From Alkalimonas delamerensis (lineage in GTDB: Bacteria; Pseudomonadota; Gammaproteobacteria; Enterobacterales; Alteromonadaceae): a stretch of 64,000 nucleotides of DNA. The notes under the pieces were generated by a model. It saw only the letters and a list, made by a program, of their open reading frames with translations, was not told the origin of the DNA and searched no databases. The stretch is from positions 1 through 64,000 of the forward strand of contig NZ_JAUZVY010000002.1 of assembly GCF_030717955.1 (NCBI RefSeq), given 5' to 3'. The position numbers and the translations under genes were made by a program. Positions 25,734 to 34,499 of this stretch are shown here, in pieces (position 1 is the first letter of the stretch; every line of letters starts with the position of its first letter).

Positions 25734-25747
25734 GCAACACCTGAACA

Positions 25748-25777
25748 AAAAAAGCACCCAAATAGGGTGCTTTTTTG
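25748..25777 (+). terminator. rho-independent terminator after flagellin 1
   Basis: AAAGCACCC/GGGTGCTTT hairpin (stem core 25754-25759 and 25765-25770) with an A run before it and a T run after it. Confidence 0.92.
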
Positions 25778-25823
25778 TTTTTGATTTAAATTTCTCCTTA
25801 GCGGCTTATTTTCTTCTGTTTTC

Positions 25824-25850
25824 TAAAGTTTCCCTAAATATTTCCGATAT
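25824..25850 (+). promoter_or_regulatory. sigma-28 promoter for the second flagellin gene
   Basis: TAAAGTTT starts at 25824; 15 bases after TAAA comes TCCGATAT (25843-25850). The -35 is perfect and the -10 has two end mismatches. It lies about 63 bases before the ATG. Confidence 0.83.
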
Positions 25851-25913
25851 ATAGGTTGTGGGTAGTTTCACTTTAGGTGGGCTATGATCGTTAACTGATG
25901 TAGGAGAAACATC

Positions 25914-26738
25914 ATGTCGTTATATGTCAATACCAATACGTCATCGCTGAATGCTCAGCGGCAGTTATTTAACTCAGGCAATTCGTTAGACGTTGCTTTT
26001 AAGCGTTTATCATCCGGCTTTCGGATTAACAGTGCGGCGGATGATGCGGCTGGTTTGCAAATTTCCAACCGCCTAACCAGCCAAATTAATGGTTTGGATC
26101 AGGCGGCCAGAAATGCCAACGATGGTATCTCCTTAGCCCAGGTGGCAGAAGGTGCGATGGATGAAATTACCAACTCGTTGCAGCGGATCAGGGTGCTGGC
26201 GATCCAATCACAAAATGGCATCAACAGCTCTGCCGACCGGATTGCTTTGCAAAAAGAAGTGACCCAACTGAAATTGGAAATCAGCCGAATTGCTTCGACC
26301 ACCCAGTTTGGGGTGCAGAATCTGTTGGCAGGTAACTTTTCTGCCTCCTTCCTGGTTGGCGCCAATGCTGGTCAGAAAATCGATATTAAGCTGTCACGCG
26401 CTGGTGGCTACGGTACTTCTGCGCTGGGGCTTGGTGAGCTGTCTATTTCGACGGTTGAAGGTGCTTCTGCTGCTTTGGCTCTGTTGGACAGTGCTATCGG
26501 CATCATCGATGGCACCCGGGCCGATTTGGGTGCGATTCAAAACCGTTTCCAGGCGACCATTCGCAACCTGACCAATATTTCAGAGAACGTGTCTGGTGCG
26601 CGCAGTCGTATTCGGGATACCGATTTCGCCAAGGAGACGGCTGAATTGACCCGGACTCAGATTTTGCAGCAGACCAGCACTACGGTACTGGCCCAGGCCA
26701 ATCAGCGGCCACAGGCTGCTCTGAGCTTGTTGCAGTAA
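25914..26738 (+). CDS. flagellin, copy 2
   Basis: 274 residues, almost the same protein as copy 1 (for example NSLDVAF for NALDTAF and GGYGTSALGLGELSI for AGYGTSSLGLGALSV). It has the standard D0/D1 flagellin domains with no large variable insert. It has its own sigma-28 promoter. Downstream, an inverted repeat CCTGGCA/TGCCAGG (26748-26754 and 26780-26786) could be a weak terminator without a T run. Confidence 0.96.
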   Translation: MSLYVNTNTSSLNAQRQLFNSGNSLDVAFKRLSSGFRINSAADDAAGLQISNRLTSQINGLDQAARNANDGISLAQVAEGAMDEITNSLQRIRVLAIQSQNGINSSADRIALQKEVTQLKLEISRIASTTQFGVQNLLAGNFSASFLVGANAGQKIDIKLSRAGGYGTSALGLGELSISTVEGASAALALLDSAIGIIDGTRADLGAIQNRFQATIRNLTNISENVSGARSRIRDTDFAKETAELTRTQILQQTSTTVLAQANQRPQAALSLLQ

Positions 26739-26861
26739 TGCTGTAAACCTGGCATTGGCATTGAGCTCTTGGGGCTCTTTGCCAGGCCGGCTGTAAAGCG
26801 TGTGTGGCAGCTGGTTATCTCTGGATAACGGTTGTGCAAACGTTTGGACTGGAGCAACGAT

Positions 26862-27686
26862 ATGTCATTGGTTGTGAATTCAAATCAATCATCGCTTGGC
26901 TCCCAACGGTTACTTAGTAATGCAACCTCAGGTTTGAATGCGACCTTTGAGAAGTTAAGTTCAGGCTACCGAATCAACCGGGCGGCCGATGATGCTGCAG
27001 GATTGGTGATTACTGGTACCCTGCAGAATCAAATTTCCGGGTTAAATCAAGCCGTACGGAATGCCAGTGATGCCATATCACTGCTACAGGTAACGGATGG
27101 TGCCATGGATGAAATGGCGAACTCATTACAACGCATGCGTGTTTTAACGATACAGGCTCACAATGGTGTCAATACCATTGCCGATAAGCAGGCATTGCAA
27201 CAAGAGTTTGATGAACTAAGGCAGGGCATTAACGCCATTGCTGAGAAAACTGAATTTGCCGGAATCCGTCTGCTTGATGGTTCGGCCGGTAGCCTGGATT
27301 TCTTGGTCGGAGCCAACGCTGGTCAGAAAGTCAGCATCGAGTTGTCAAACAGTTACAGTACGGCTGCTGCTGGTTTAAATCTGGATGGGCTCAGTTTGGT
27401 GGATGATGACACTGAAGACATTTTGCAACGGATTGATGCCGCCTTGATGCAAACAGATGAGGCAAGAACAGACTACGGTGCCCAACAGAATGCGATGATA
27501 TCCACGATAAAAAACCTGAGTAACATCAGTGAAAATGTATCGGCATCACGCAGTCGTATCAAGGACACCGATTACGCTCGAGAAACAACGGAGCTAACCA
27601 GAGTGCAGATTATTCAGGAAAGCAGCACCTCGGTATTGGCTCAAGCCAATCAGCGACCCCAGGCGGCTTTGGCTGTTCTTCGTTAG
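26862..27686 (+). CDS. divergent flagellin, copy 3
   Basis: 274 residues from the ATG at 26862 (GGAG seven bases upstream). It has flagellin D0/D1 motifs (FEKLSSGYRINRAADDAAGLVI, SRIKDTDYARETTELTRVQIIQESSTSVLAQANQRPQAALAVLR), but the middle (about 140-220) is clearly different from copies 1, 2 and 4. No sigma-28 or sigma-54 element is apparent in the 123 bases upstream, so its expression may differ from that of its neighbours. It could be a minor filament component. Confidence 0.93.
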   Translation: MSLVVNSNQSSLGSQRLLSNATSGLNATFEKLSSGYRINRAADDAAGLVITGTLQNQISGLNQAVRNASDAISLLQVTDGAMDEMANSLQRMRVLTIQAHNGVNTIADKQALQQEFDELRQGINAIAEKTEFAGIRLLDGSAGSLDFLVGANAGQKVSIELSNSYSTAAAGLNLDGLSLVDDDTEDILQRIDAALMQTDEARTDYGAQQNAMISTIKNLSNISENVSASRSRIKDTDYARETTELTRVQIIQESSTSVLAQANQRPQAALAVLR

Positions 27687-27747
27687 CAGAAGTCTGAACA
27701 AAAAAATGCATGTGGCGATTGCAGTCGACCTTGCTGAAAACAATGAA

Positions 27748-27796
27748 AGAGCAAGATAAACGGATCTTCGGAGTGACTCTCTTGCTCTATTTTTTT
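27748..27796 (+). terminator. hairpin terminator after flagellin 3
   Basis: AGAGCAAG (27748-27755) pairs with CTTGCTCT (27781-27788) across a 25-base loop and is followed by ATTTTTTT. It is the first of two terminators in tandem. Confidence 0.65.
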
Positions 27797-27824
27797 GACC
27801 ACCCTACAAGGGTGGTTTTTTTAT
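27797..27824 (+). terminator. second rho-independent terminator after flagellin 3
   Basis: CCACCC (27799-27804) and GGGTGG (27810-27815) with loop TACAA, followed by seven T. This compact hairpin directly follows the first terminator. Confidence 0.88.
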
Positions 27825-27848
27825 TTTCAAAAAAAATAATTTTTTTTC

Positions 27849-27875
27849 TAAAGTTCTCATTTGGCAGGCCGATAC
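27849..27875 (+). promoter_or_regulatory. sigma-28 promoter for the fourth flagellin gene
   Basis: TAAAGTT at 27849, 15 bases after TAAA, then GCCGATAC (27868-27875). Only the last -10 base departs from consensus. The leader to the ATG is about 120 bases, the longest of the flagellin leaders here. Confidence 0.9.
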
Positions 27876-28003
27876 CTGAGTTAAGCCAAGTTGCAGCTTG
27901 GCTCCACTGACGGAACTCCGGCAATTTTGTCGGGCCGTAATGTTGAACAAAGTGGAAGGCAGTCAGGTTTTGCAGAACCTTGCCGGATACTAAGGAGTGA
28001 CTC

Positions 28004-28828
28004 ATGTCTTTATACGTAAATACCAACACCTCGTCGTTGAATGCGCAACGTCAGCTGTTCAATTCAGGCAATAACCTGGACGTTGCTTTTAAGCGTCTGT
28101 CATCTGGTTTTCGCATCAACAGCGCAGCTGATGATGCGGCGGGTTTACAGATTTCCAATCGCTTGACCAGCCAAATCAATGGCCTGGATCAGGCAGCACG
28201 TAATGCCAACGATGGTATTTCAGTTGCCCAGGTTGCTGAAGGCGCCATGGATGAAATTACCAATGCGCTGCAGCGGATCCGTACTCTGGCGATTCAGTCC
28301 CAGAACGGCATCAACAGTTCTACCGACCGTGCGGCCCTGCAAAAAGAAGTGACGCAGTTAAAAGCTGAGATGAGCCGTATTGCGGCCAATACTCAGTTTG
28401 GTACGCAAAACCTGCTGAATGGCACTTACTCGGCCTCGTTCCTGGTTGGTGCCAACGCCGGTCAAACCATTGATATTAAGCTGTCTCGTGCCGGTGGTTA
28501 TGGCACTTCTGCACTTGGTTTGGGTGACTTGAGCATTTCTACCACAGGTGGTGCTTCAGCTGCTCTGGCGGCCATTGATAGTGCCATCGGCATCATTGAC
28601 GGTACCCGTGCCGACCTGGGTGCGTTGCAGAACCGTTTTCAGGCGACCATCCGTAACCTGACCAACATCTCTGAAAACGTATCCGGTGCTCGCAGTCGGA
28701 TCCGGGATACTGATTTTGCTCGTGAAACTGCAGAGCTTACCCGAGCGCAGATTTTGCAGCAAACCAGTACCACAGTATTGGCTCAGGCAAACCAGCGTCC
28801 TCAGGCAGCTTTGTCGTTATTAGGTTAA
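28004..28828 (+). CDS. flagellin, copy 4
   Basis: 274 residues, close in sequence to copies 1 and 2 (MSLYVNTNTSSLNAQRQLFNSGNNL...) but with many synonymous differences, so it has not recently been homogenised with them. RDTDFARETAELTRAQ and QANQRPQAALSLLG are the conserved C-terminal parts. It has the best sigma-28 promoter of the set and AAGGAG upstream, which suggests it may be the main filament subunit; this is an inference from the promoter only. Confidence 0.96.
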   Translation: MSLYVNTNTSSLNAQRQLFNSGNNLDVAFKRLSSGFRINSAADDAAGLQISNRLTSQINGLDQAARNANDGISVAQVAEGAMDEITNALQRIRTLAIQSQNGINSSTDRAALQKEVTQLKAEMSRIAANTQFGTQNLLNGTYSASFLVGANAGQTIDIKLSRAGGYGTSALGLGDLSISTTGGASAALAAIDSAIGIIDGTRADLGALQNRFQATIRNLTNISENVSGARSRIRDTDFARETAELTRAQILQQTSTTVLAQANQRPQAALSLLG

Positions 28829-28844
28829 ACTAATAACATGCGGT

Positions 28845-28871
28845 GGTGAAAACAGCAGTTAAGTTTTCACC
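28845..28871 (+). terminator. hairpin between flagellin 4 and flaG
   Basis: Perfect 9-bp stem GGTGAAAAC/GTTTTCACC with a 9-base loop, without a T run. The right arm is the spacer of the flaG sigma-28 promoter. It may attenuate read-through from the flagellin gene. Confidence 0.5.
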
Positions 28872-28885
28872 CTGCGTGCCGATAA
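28859..28885 (+). promoter_or_regulatory. sigma-28 promoter for flaG
   Basis: TTAA (28859-28862), 15 bases, then a perfect GCCGATAA (28878-28885). The -10 touches the flaG ribosome-binding site (AAGGAG, 28884-28889), so a transcript from this promoter would start only a few bases before the ATG at 28896. Confidence 0.85.
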
Positions 28886-28895
28886 GGAGTCTGAT

Positions 28896-29294
28896 ATGAG
28901 CAGCATGACCTTAAATAGCTCATCGGTAACCAGCTCCATACTGCCAGTTGAGAAAACTGAGGCTCGTTTTCAAGTGGAGCAAGAGCCGAAACAGATTGAG
29001 CGGCTGGCACCTGATGAGCCTCTAAAGGGCGGGAAGCTGGAACAAGTTTCCCGAAATGAGCTGAATGAAGCGGTGGAAGTCATGAACAATGCTGCTGCCA
29101 TTCAGAAACGCTCATTGAGCTTTTCAATCGATGATGCCTCTGGCCGGGAAGTGATAAAAGTTGTTGACTTCAAGACCTCGGAGCTCATTCGGCAAATTCC
29201 GTCGGAAGAGCTGCTAAAAGTGGCACAAGATGTGAAGAGGTTGCAACAGGAGATGGGACGTTCCATTGGTTTACTGGTGGACAGTAAAGTTTAG
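28896..29294 (+). CDS. flaG: FlaG family protein
   Basis: 132 residues. The C-terminal half is a FlaG domain (LSFSIDDASGREVIKVVDFKTSELIRQIPSEELLKVAQ). FlaG proteins influence filament length and are regularly encoded between flagellin and fliD in polar flagellar loci. The N-terminal 60 residues are polar and probably disordered. It overlaps in regulation with flagellin 4 as described for the promoter at 28859. Confidence 0.92.
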   Translation: MSSMTLNSSSVTSSILPVEKTEARFQVEQEPKQIERLAPDEPLKGGKLEQVSRNELNEAVEVMNNAAAIQKRSLSFSIDDASGREVIKVVDFKTSELIRQIPSEELLKVAQDVKRLQQEMGRSIGLLVDSKV

Positions 29295-29303
29295 AGGTGA
29301 TTT

Positions 29304-30773
29304 ATGTCGCAAGTTAATTTTTTAGGCTCGGCTTCAGGCTTGCCACTGGAGGAGTTGGTAAGTACTCTGGTTAAGGTAGAGCGTGATAGCAAACTGGGCC
29401 GGATTAATAAGACAAAATCAACTCTAGAAGCGTCGCTATCAGGGGTGGGCCGGCTGAAGTCGGCTCTCTCTTCTTTTCAAAACTCCATTAAAGCTCTGGG
29501 TGGCAACAACCTGAAAGCGCGGGTTGCAACCATTACCCAGCCACAGGAAAATAAAACCTTTCTGGAAGCCTCTGCCAGCAACAGTGCGGTACCGGGTAGC
29601 TTTGATGTCAAAGTGAATCAGCTTGCTGCTGGTAGCCGATTGGAGAGCGCGGATGGCAGCTATGACTCTGCCAACGATGTGGTCAGTACCACCGATGGGG
29701 TGATCACGCTCACCGCAGGTGATAAAAGCTTTGATGTCAATGTCACCGCAGGCATGACTTTGAACCAGCTGCGTCAAAAAATTAATGGCGCCAGTGACAA
29801 CTTTGGGGTCAATGTTAACCTGATTAATGCCGGTGGCGCTGTCGGTACCAAGCTGGTATTTAGCTCTGGCATCACCGGTGACGGCAATGATTTGCAGATC
29901 AGCAACAACAACGCCGAACTGGACAGTATTTCTACCATTCCCACCGGAGCCAGTGCCGGTCTGTCCGTAGTGCAGGCCGCCCAAAACGCTGAAATTGAAA
30001 TTGATGGCATTCTGGCTAGCAGCAATACCAACGTCTTCAGCAATGTGATTCAGGATGTCAGCTTGACGGTTCGGGCCGTGACGCCGGATGGCAACAACGC
30101 CGCTTTGAATATCAACACCGATAAAGAAGGGGCTGAAGAAAAGATCAATGCATTTATTAAGAGCTACAACGAGTTGGTGGATCAAATTGATTCGTTGACC
30201 AAGAACCGTACCTTGGGCTCGGATGGCAAAACGGTAACAGCTCAAGGTGGCCCTTTGGCGGGTGATCCATTGCCACGCTCGATTATGTCTCAGCTGCGTG
30301 GCATTCTTGGCTCCGCTTTCGAAGATGCAGATGAAGGGTTATCGACTCTGTATAGCATGGGTATTACCTTTAACAGCAGCGGTAAACTGGAAATTGCTTC
30401 GACCAGTGAGTTTGGTGGCGACTCTGGTCGGGTTCGCTTTAACCGGGCCTTGGATGAGAACTTTGATGGCATAGCGTCCCTTTTTGGTGGCGATAAAGGC
30501 CTGAGCGCCAGCCTGGAAGACTTTACCAAGCAGTTTACGCAATCCGGTGGCATCATTGCGACCCGTGAAAACTCACTTCGGGGGCAAATTGATAAAAGCA
30601 ATAAGGATTTAGAGGCTGCGAATCGCTTTATTCAAAGCTATGAACAAACTTTGCGCAGTCGTTACACTGCACTGGATGGTTTGCTGGGATCGATGCAGAA
30701 CATGGCATCCACCATCACTGCCCAGCTGTCAAATTTACCTGGGTTTAGAACCCAAACCACAAATCGAAATTAA
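29304..30773 (+). CDS. fliD: FliD, filament cap protein HAP2
   Basis: 489 residues. The N-terminus VNFLGSASGLPLEELVSTLVKVE and C-terminus LRSRYTALDGLLGSMQNMASTITAQLSNLP are typical FliD ends, and the middle carries FliD_C motifs (FIKSYNELVDQIDSLTK). FliD caps the filament and folds flagellin into place. It lies nine bases after flaG in the likely flaG-fliD-fliS-fliT-maf unit. Confidence 0.96.
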   Translation: MSQVNFLGSASGLPLEELVSTLVKVERDSKLGRINKTKSTLEASLSGVGRLKSALSSFQNSIKALGGNNLKARVATITQPQENKTFLEASASNSAVPGSFDVKVNQLAAGSRLESADGSYDSANDVVSTTDGVITLTAGDKSFDVNVTAGMTLNQLRQKINGASDNFGVNVNLINAGGAVGTKLVFSSGITGDGNDLQISNNNAELDSISTIPTGASAGLSVVQAAQNAEIEIDGILASSNTNVFSNVIQDVSLTVRAVTPDGNNAALNINTDKEGAEEKINAFIKSYNELVDQIDSLTKNRTLGSDGKTVTAQGGPLAGDPLPRSIMSQLRGILGSAFEDADEGLSTLYSMGITFNSSGKLEIASTSEFGGDSGRVRFNRALDENFDGIASLFGGDKGLSASLEDFTKQFTQSGGIIATRENSLRGQIDKSNKDLEAANRFIQSYEQTLRSRYTALDGLLGSMQNMASTITAQLSNLPGFRTQTTNRN

Positions 30774-30782
30774 GGAGCTTTT

Positions 30783-31220
30783 ATGAGTTATGGTATTAAA
30801 GCCTATAAGTCGGTGGGGGTAAAAGATGATTTAGCCGTTGCCGATCCGCATCGGGTGATCCAATTGCTCATGCAAGGAGCCCTTGAAAATATGGCGAAGG
30901 CCAAAGGTTGCATGGAGCGGAAAGATTATGCCGGTAAATCGGCAACCATTTCCAAGTCAATGAGTATTATTTCTGCCTTGCAAGGCTCCTTGGATATGGA
31001 GCTTGGAGGTGAAATCTCTGAAAATCTGTGGTCTTTGTACGATTTTATGGTCAATCATTTGATTTTGGCCAGCCGCGAAAACAATGCAGCCAAAGTGGCG
31101 GATGTGATGGAGTTGATGCTATCCATTAAAACCGCTTGGGATCAAATCCCGGTAGCAGAGCGGGAAAAAGGCTATCAAATGCAGGCTGAGCGTCAAAGTC
31201 AAACAGCTTCGGGGTTCTGA
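30783..31220 (+). CDS. fliS: FliS, flagellin export chaperone
   Basis: 145 residues. Recognisable FliS features are DPHRVIQLLMQGALENMAKAKGCM and the helical SLYDFMVNHLILASRENNAAKVADVMELM. FliS binds the C-terminal D0 of flagellin to stop premature polymerisation. Its stop overlaps the following start by one base. Confidence 0.95.
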   Translation: MSYGIKAYKSVGVKDDLAVADPHRVIQLLMQGALENMAKAKGCMERKDYAGKSATISKSMSIISALQGSLDMELGGEISENLWSLYDFMVNHLILASRENNAAKVADVMELMLSIKTAWDQIPVAEREKGYQMQAERQSQTASGF

Positions 31221-31528
31221 TGCCTTCCTTTGATGCATGGCAACATGGTTATCAGCAGCTTCGTGCAGAGCTTGAGCTGCTGTTAAACACTGAGCTGCCG
31301 GACTATCAGGCTGCAGAAAAACAACTTTCTAAACTTCATTCTCATATACAGTCTGGCCTGGATATTGCTGATGAACAGCAGCAATATGGTATCTTTCTGC
31401 AGGAGCAGCTAGACTGGCTGCAGGGTATTATTGCCGTACTGAGTAAGCAAAAAGACAGCATGGCTGCAGACTTACTGCAATTAGAGCGGCGAAAAAAAGC
31501 GCGGGATCGCTACAATCAACATACCTGA
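31220..31528 (+). CDS. FliT-like small helical chaperone
   Basis: 102 residues, predicted all-helical, rich in L, Q, E and K. The position directly after fliS with a TGATG overlap and its size match FliT, the FliD chaperone, but sequence motifs are weak in this family, so the symbol is withheld. A hairpin CTGAACGGGC/GCCCGTTCAG (31525-31534 and 31544-31553) covers its stop codon without a T run. Confidence 0.7.
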   Translation: MPSFDAWQHGYQQLRAELELLLNTELPDYQAAEKQLSKLHSHIQSGLDIADEQQQYGIFLQEQLDWLQGIIAVLSKQKDSMAADLLQLERRKKARDRYNQHT

Positions 31529-31553
31529 ACGGGCGATATAGTTGCCCGTTCAG
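31525..31553. repeat. intercistronic hairpin between the fliT-like gene and maf
   Basis: Ten-base perfect inverted repeat CTGAACGGGC/GCCCGTTCAG with a 9-base loop. It includes the upstream stop codon and ends 21 bases before maf. With no T run it may act in mRNA processing or partial termination. Confidence 0.5.
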
Positions 31554-31574
31554 CAGTAACTGTTCGGGAACACT

Positions 31575-34397
31575 ATGCTCAAGTACATCAATTATCAACT
31601 GCAAGATGACTCTGAACTGCAAGAGCAGTTGGAGCGAAACGCTGCCAGTCAGATCAAAAAAACACTCTCGGCCAATATGGCTGCCTTTCGACATTACATC
31701 CCTTCAGTCATTGATATCGTTGAACAAAATCAAGTGCAGCAGTATTCGCTGTTTTGCAACAAGCACGAAGCGTTGAATATTGTCGATTTTGCCACCGGCA
31801 GAGTGCTCTATGGTGAGCATCCGGTAGAAGAGGTACGGCAAGAGGTTGCTTCATTCTTACAGTGTGCGCCTTACTTTGAGATTGAGGGCAGTTCAACGAT
31901 TGATGGCTGCTGGCAAACGGAACCGGTGCCCGCTTCAATAGAGACGTTGATCATGTTTGGCATGGGCTTTGGTTATCAGTTAACAGAGCTATTGCAACAG
32001 GTTCGTATTAAGTATTTAGTTGTGTATGAGCCCTCTGTAGACATGCTGTTTTGTTCACTGCAGGCACATGACTGGCTTGAGTTGTTTGAGTTGGCTGCGG
32101 CTCTGAATACTCAAATCTTTCTGCAACTTGGCAATGATGGCAGCTCCTTACCCGCCGATCTTGCAGAGTTAAGCGCTGTGACAACACAAAGCAAATGCTA
32201 CCTCTACCGGCATTATTTTCATCCGGTGATGGACAAAGTAATTAACTTTGCCCAGCAAAACAGCGGCAATGCTGCTGTGTTAACCAGCCCTCAGCAACAC
32301 TTCATGCCCTATGATCATCTGTATGACTTTATCAGTGAGCGCAACCCAAATGTGCTTGGGAATAGTCTGCCTGATGCTGCCACTTTAGATAACGCCTTGT
32401 ATCAGCGAAATATGGCGGCATTAGCGCAATATTACCCCAAGGTGCATCAAGCGATAGAGCAGCATCAGGCCAAACAATGGCAGTTGGTGAAGGTTGATCA
32501 GCAGGTGAATTTGTACCACTCTGAACGCCGGGCATTGTTTTATCAGGATACCGAGGCAGAGTCCACAGCCCTAATCGATTACTTTGTGCATCATCCCTTC
32601 AAAGACGACATTATTCTTGGTCAAAAAGTGTCGGGTAAGCTGAAGCATTACATCCATTTTACCCATGTGACTCAGGTGGAGCCTTTGATTAACCGGCAGT
32701 TGAGTCAACAAACGGTTTTACCTGATGAAGTAGGTTCTTTGATTGTGTTTGGTGTGGGGTTAGGACGCCATATTGAGCAACTGGTAAAACAGCGTCACAT
32801 CAAAAATCTCTATATCTGTGAGCCCAACCTGGACTTTTTTGCTGCATCACTTTGGGTGACCGACTGGGCAGGTATTTTGAGCGAGGCAGACGAGGCTGAG
32901 AGCCGAATTTACCTGAACCTTGGTGGTGATGGCTCCAGTTACTTTTATGATCTGATGGCGCAGTTTTACCAGGTTGGAGCCTACTCTATTGCCGATACTT
33001 ATATGCTGAGCTCTTATTTCAATCCTAGTATGCAGCAGGCTATTTTAGATCTACGTGCTGAGTTGAAGGTTGTACTAGCTCTTGGCGAGTATTTTGATCA
33101 TGCACGTTATGGGGTTGCGCATACGTATAATAGCCTAAAGCAGAGCCATAAATGGCTAAAATATGATAATCAAAGCTATAAAAAGCTGCGAGCAACTCAA
33201 CTTCCTGTTTTTGTCGTGGGTAATGGACCTAGCCTTGATGACAGCATCGAGACTATTAAGCAATACCTGGGGAAGGCAATTATAATTAGTTGTGGAACTG
33301 CACTTCGATCTTTGCACGCAAACGGAATACAGCCAGACTTTCATGCTGAGGTTGAGCAAAACAGGGCGACTTACTTCTGGATAAATCAGGTTAAAGATCC
33401 TTCTTACCTCAAAGGCATTAATTTGCTGAGTGTCAATGGTATTCATCCAGATACAGCCGCTTTGTTTAAAGATGTCTTTCTTTGTTTCAAAGATGGAGAG
33501 TCATCTACTTTCTGGTTTCAGAAAGCTCTGGAAAAGCGTGGGGTGAAAATCGCTTCTCTAAGCTATGCTTACCCTACGGTGGCTAACCTTGTTATGAATT
33601 ATATTTTACGCTTGGGCAGCGAAATTATTTATTTGTTTGGGGTAGATTTAGGCTTTATTGATGTTCGTTACCATCACTCAAAGTCGTCCGCGTATTATCG
33701 TAAAGATGGCAGTGAAATTTATGATTATCAAAAGGCTCATGGTGGTGGAATTCCGGCCAAAGGTAACTTTATCCCCCTTGTTTTTACGAAACGAGAGTTT
33801 GATGTATCGCGAAAGCTAATGGAGCAGGCGATTCGTAAGGCAGGGCGAAAAGTTGAGATTTATAATTGCAGTAATGGTGTAGCCATTGAGGGAGCTATTC
33901 CACTTCGACAGGAAAATATACTCCTTGATAACAGCCTTGGAGAAAAAACGACCTTACTGGACGAACTGCATAAGGATGCATTCTGCACAATAGATCCTGC
34001 TTGGGCAGATCAGATTTACTCACAGATTGATAGAGATGCTTTTAAACAAACGATATCTGATTGGCTGGCACTATTTGAGCATGATGTCAGCGACCAGGCT
34101 TCTGCTTTAAATTTTGTTGAAAAGCAATGGCAGCTTCTTCGTGAATCTACCAGAAATAGCAAAGATCCTACCTTCACTTTATTTTATGGCAGTACGAATT
34201 ACTTTGGCGGTGTACTAACAAAGTTGGTATCCAGCATATCTGATGAACACACTGACGTGCTTGACACTTTTAACAAAGTTCGTCAAATTTGGTGTAGTTA
34301 TATAAAGCAAGCTAGCCAGGAATTTATAACTGCACCGCTAAAGTTTGATGATGTAAACGTACAAAAAATGTTTAAACCAAAAGAAGAAAAAAAGTAG
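31575..34397 (+). CDS. maf: Maf, motility accessory factor (flagellin glycosyltransferase)
   Basis: 940 residues, long for the family. The C-terminal half holds the Maf/DUF115 domain beginning VFVVGNGPSLDDSIETIKQY, with CGTALRSLHANGIQPDFHAEVE and LFGVDLGFIDVRYHHSKSS. Two copies of an N-terminal Rossmann-like module precede it (residues 125-198 and 388-461; LIMFGMGFG.../LIVFGVGLG... and LQLGNDGSS/LNLGGDGSS). Maf proteins transfer nonulosonic acids such as pseudaminic acid to flagellin. The downstream Pse genes support that substrate. The last third is richer in AT than the flagellar genes. Confidence 0.9.
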   Translation: MLKYINYQLQDDSELQEQLERNAASQIKKTLSANMAAFRHYIPSVIDIVEQNQVQQYSLFCNKHEALNIVDFATGRVLYGEHPVEEVRQEVASFLQCAPYFEIEGSSTIDGCWQTEPVPASIETLIMFGMGFGYQLTELLQQVRIKYLVVYEPSVDMLFCSLQAHDWLELFELAAALNTQIFLQLGNDGSSLPADLAELSAVTTQSKCYLYRHYFHPVMDKVINFAQQNSGNAAVLTSPQQHFMPYDHLYDFISERNPNVLGNSLPDAATLDNALYQRNMAALAQYYPKVHQAIEQHQAKQWQLVKVDQQVNLYHSERRALFYQDTEAESTALIDYFVHHPFKDDIILGQKVSGKLKHYIHFTHVTQVEPLINRQLSQQTVLPDEVGSLIVFGVGLGRHIEQLVKQRHIKNLYICEPNLDFFAASLWVTDWAGILSEADEAESRIYLNLGGDGSSYFYDLMAQFYQVGAYSIADTYMLSSYFNPSMQQAILDLRAELKVVLALGEYFDHARYGVAHTYNSLKQSHKWLKYDNQSYKKLRATQLPVFVVGNGPSLDDSIETIKQYLGKAIIISCGTALRSLHANGIQPDFHAEVEQNRATYFWINQVKDPSYLKGINLLSVNGIHPDTAALFKDVFLCFKDGESSTFWFQKALEKRGVKIASLSYAYPTVANLVMNYILRLGSEIIYLFGVDLGFIDVRYHHSKSSAYYRKDGSEIYDYQKAHGGGIPAKGNFIPLVFTKREFDVSRKLMEQAIRKAGRKVEIYNCSNGVAIEGAIPLRQENILLDNSLGEKTTLLDELHKDAFCTIDPAWADQIYSQIDRDAFKQTISDWLALFEHDVSDQASALNFVEKQWQLLRESTRNSKDPTFTLFYGSTNYFGGVLTKLVSSISDEHTDVLDTFNKVRQIWCSYIKQASQEFITAPLKFDDVNVQKMFKPKEEKK

Positions 34398-34499
34398 ATG
34401 TTCATTAGATTTGTGTCAAATAAGACTTTGGGATTTTAAGTATCAATCCGCATACTGTAAAAGAGTGCGTCGAGATTGTATTTACAGAGAGAAACCTGA

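Noticed and set aside
26800..26830. Sigma-28 promoter for flagellin 3 at TAAAGCGTGTG
   Set aside because: The TAAA is followed 15 bases later by GGTTATCT, which does not resemble GCCGATAA. A small GTTATC/GATAAC palindrome is there instead.
27710..27910. 66-codon plus-strand frame between flagellins 3 and 4
   Set aside because: It runs through two terminators and the flagellin 4 promoter, has no ribosome-binding site and resembles no protein.
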